The notes under the pieces are model-generated. The model saw nothing but the letters and a program-made list of their open reading frames with translations. It was not told the DNA's origin and made no database searches. DNA of 64,000 nucleotides from Albugo candida (lineage: Eukaryota > Oomycota > Peronosporomycetes > Albuginales). Location of the stretch: positions 124,001 to 188,000 of the forward strand of contig JBDOQK010000061.1 in assembly GCA_040437565.1 (NCBI GenBank), given 5' to 3'. The first letter of the stretch is position 1. Every line of letters starts with the position of its first letter. The position numbers were made by a program, and so were the translations under genes. Shown piece after piece: positions 62,641 through 64,000 of this stretch.

Positions 62641-64000
62641 TCGTTGTATTAATCACCGCATTTATATGTCGTCGTGACTGTCGTAGCCGCACGTCCGCCC
62701 AGTCGCTCGGTGAACAGCCGTTACTTCACTCGTGTGTCTCACCAACGTAGCCGTTGTTGTCGGCAGTCTTCACAGTCGCCAGATTTATATGTACGAAGAT
62801 AAGGCAGTCAAGATTGTCTAAATATCAGACGTTCTGGTATAGTTTACATATTTTCCAAACTCTGTTAAATACACCACTTCGCACAATACAACACCAGAAA
62901 GTATGGTTTGTGTACCACCAAAGTTTCGTTATACATATCAGTTTTATTTACGAAAAGTGGTAGAAAATTTTTACGCCCAGTTGAAAAATTTAAGGGTTGT
63001 ATATTTTGTGACTACGAGACGCAAATGTGACTTTATGATGCTGTGTAAGAATGGCGGACGCCGTACACTTACCTACAGCCGTGTGTCCGTTAGCAATTAT
63101 CTTTACGGTACCCAAACTACTCAAATAGGAGCCTCTGAAAAGGTTAGCTGGTTTTTGATGGTCGTTACTGCATTGCATAACATGTGTGATTTATCTACAA
63201 AAAAGTGAGATTGATACAACTCGCCAAACGAATAATTTAAATGAATACTTGATAAAAGCCTAGTCGCTATTTGGATAAGGAGAAAAACCCAAAATAATCG
63301 AAATGAGTTGATATCTCGTTTCATAGTGATCATTGAGGTAAGTTGCCTTCGCTCACTTTGCACACTAATTTTTCAAGTTCTTTGGCGAACTTTCGACAAG
63401 TCAAAATGTAATTCTTCGAGCCATTGATATTCGGATCCGGACGTTTGTGTAGAAATAAAGGCTCTTCTTTGGTAACTCCAGCGCCCTCCATGCCCATACC
63501 TTTTTGTATGCTATTTCAAAATCAGCGCTACGATCAAGTCCACATCATAGAAATTTGTAGATCTCTACCAGGATCTGACGTGTAGGTATCTTTCTTTTTT
63601 TCCTAACAAAGGACTTTATTTTTTGAGTCTGGTAACAACAGAAGGATGCAGCTTACAATTTTGAAATCCATAAGTGAAAATATTGGCATCATGTCATGAT
63701 GATATCTGAATTCTCGAGATTCAAACTCTAATAATTCAAATAGAAAAACCACAAAGCATTCTGAGTTAAACGAAGAGAAGATCCATACGTTTCGTATAAG
63801 AGCTTAGTCTAGCAAAATTCTACGAGATTAATCATAACGTCATGTTAGAAGACGTAAAAGGGAATCATGCTTTATGGTGAGGTGACTGGACTTTCTTTGT
63901 GACAACTGTTTTATCCTCTGAGCTGCTTATTCAGACTTGCATTATTGCGTGGTAGCGAAAATGAAGTGAATCTACGGTCGAATTGAGCCGATTGATCTTT
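62641..64000. other. no sure gene (1.36 kb)
   Basis: One + frame, 62903-63208 (101 codons, opening MVCVPPKFRYTYQFYLRKV), has no recognisable motif. The rest is stop-rich and AT-rich. No terminal repeats seen up to the window end. Confidence 0.3.

Overview
The window looks like nuclear DNA of an oomycete. The inference rests on compact genes with many 47-65 nt GT...AG introns, eukaryote-only proteins (PEX1, a class II lysyl-tRNA synthetase, an SCFD2-type Sec1 protein), one probable U12-type AT-AC intron, and a dense mix of Ty1/copia, Ty3/gypsy, LINE, SINE and Mutator-like elements. A white-rust (Albugo-like) genome is my best guess; it is not proven by the sequence.

Layout. 1-11.3 kb is a host gene block: the 3' end of an unrecognised gene, PEX1 (+, 10 exons rebuilt here, 1097 aa), lysyl-tRNA synthetase (-, 8 exons, 541 aa) and an SCFD2-like Sec1 family gene (+, 7 exons, 837 aa), the last two sharing a 542 bp divergent intergenic region. 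11.3-35.8 kb is repeat-rich: an old copia element (13.8-18.5 kb) holding a SINE that itself holds another repeat; a FAR1/Mutator-like element (20.0-22.0 kb); a decayed DDE transposon (22.1-24.5 kb); a tandem-TIR element with a nested MITE (24.9-26.3 kb); a copia remnant; a TIR element (27.8-29.2 kb); and two LINE 3' fragments facing apart (31.3-34.9 kb). 35.8-38.2 kb is a small host island: a 69-aa protein that may be B12D/NDUFA4-like (-) and a 264-aa single-exon gene of unknown function with an IQ-like motif (+). 39.2-51.4 kb is one LINE on the minus strand split by a 6.1 kb copia element, which carries a young SINE with a perfect 14-bp target duplication. 51.7-55.9 kb is a second tandem-TIR Mutator-like element with a different Mutator-like element nested in it. 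55.9-58.4 kb is a gypsy remnant that contains a very AT-rich piece that may be mitochondrial (cox3-like). 58.6-59.6 kb is a degenerate tandem repeat of about 224 bp. 61.0-62.6 kb is another Mutator-like remnant.

The assembly needs care. There are eleven gaps of exactly 100 N, and nine of them have the same sequence on both sides (21 to 1025 bp). These look like unmerged overlapping contig ends, so the second lysyl-tRNA synthetase copy and several apparent tandem duplications are almost surely not real.

Together the host genes are housekeeping functions: peroxisomal import-receptor recycling, tRNA charging (probably for cytosol and mitochondrion from one gene) and vesicle traffic. I found no CRISPR array, rRNA gene, true tRNA gene or clear effector gene. 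The most informative novelties are the nested transposon history, the tRNA-headed SINE family, the two-unit TIR architecture, the AT-AC intron and the possible mitochondrial insert.
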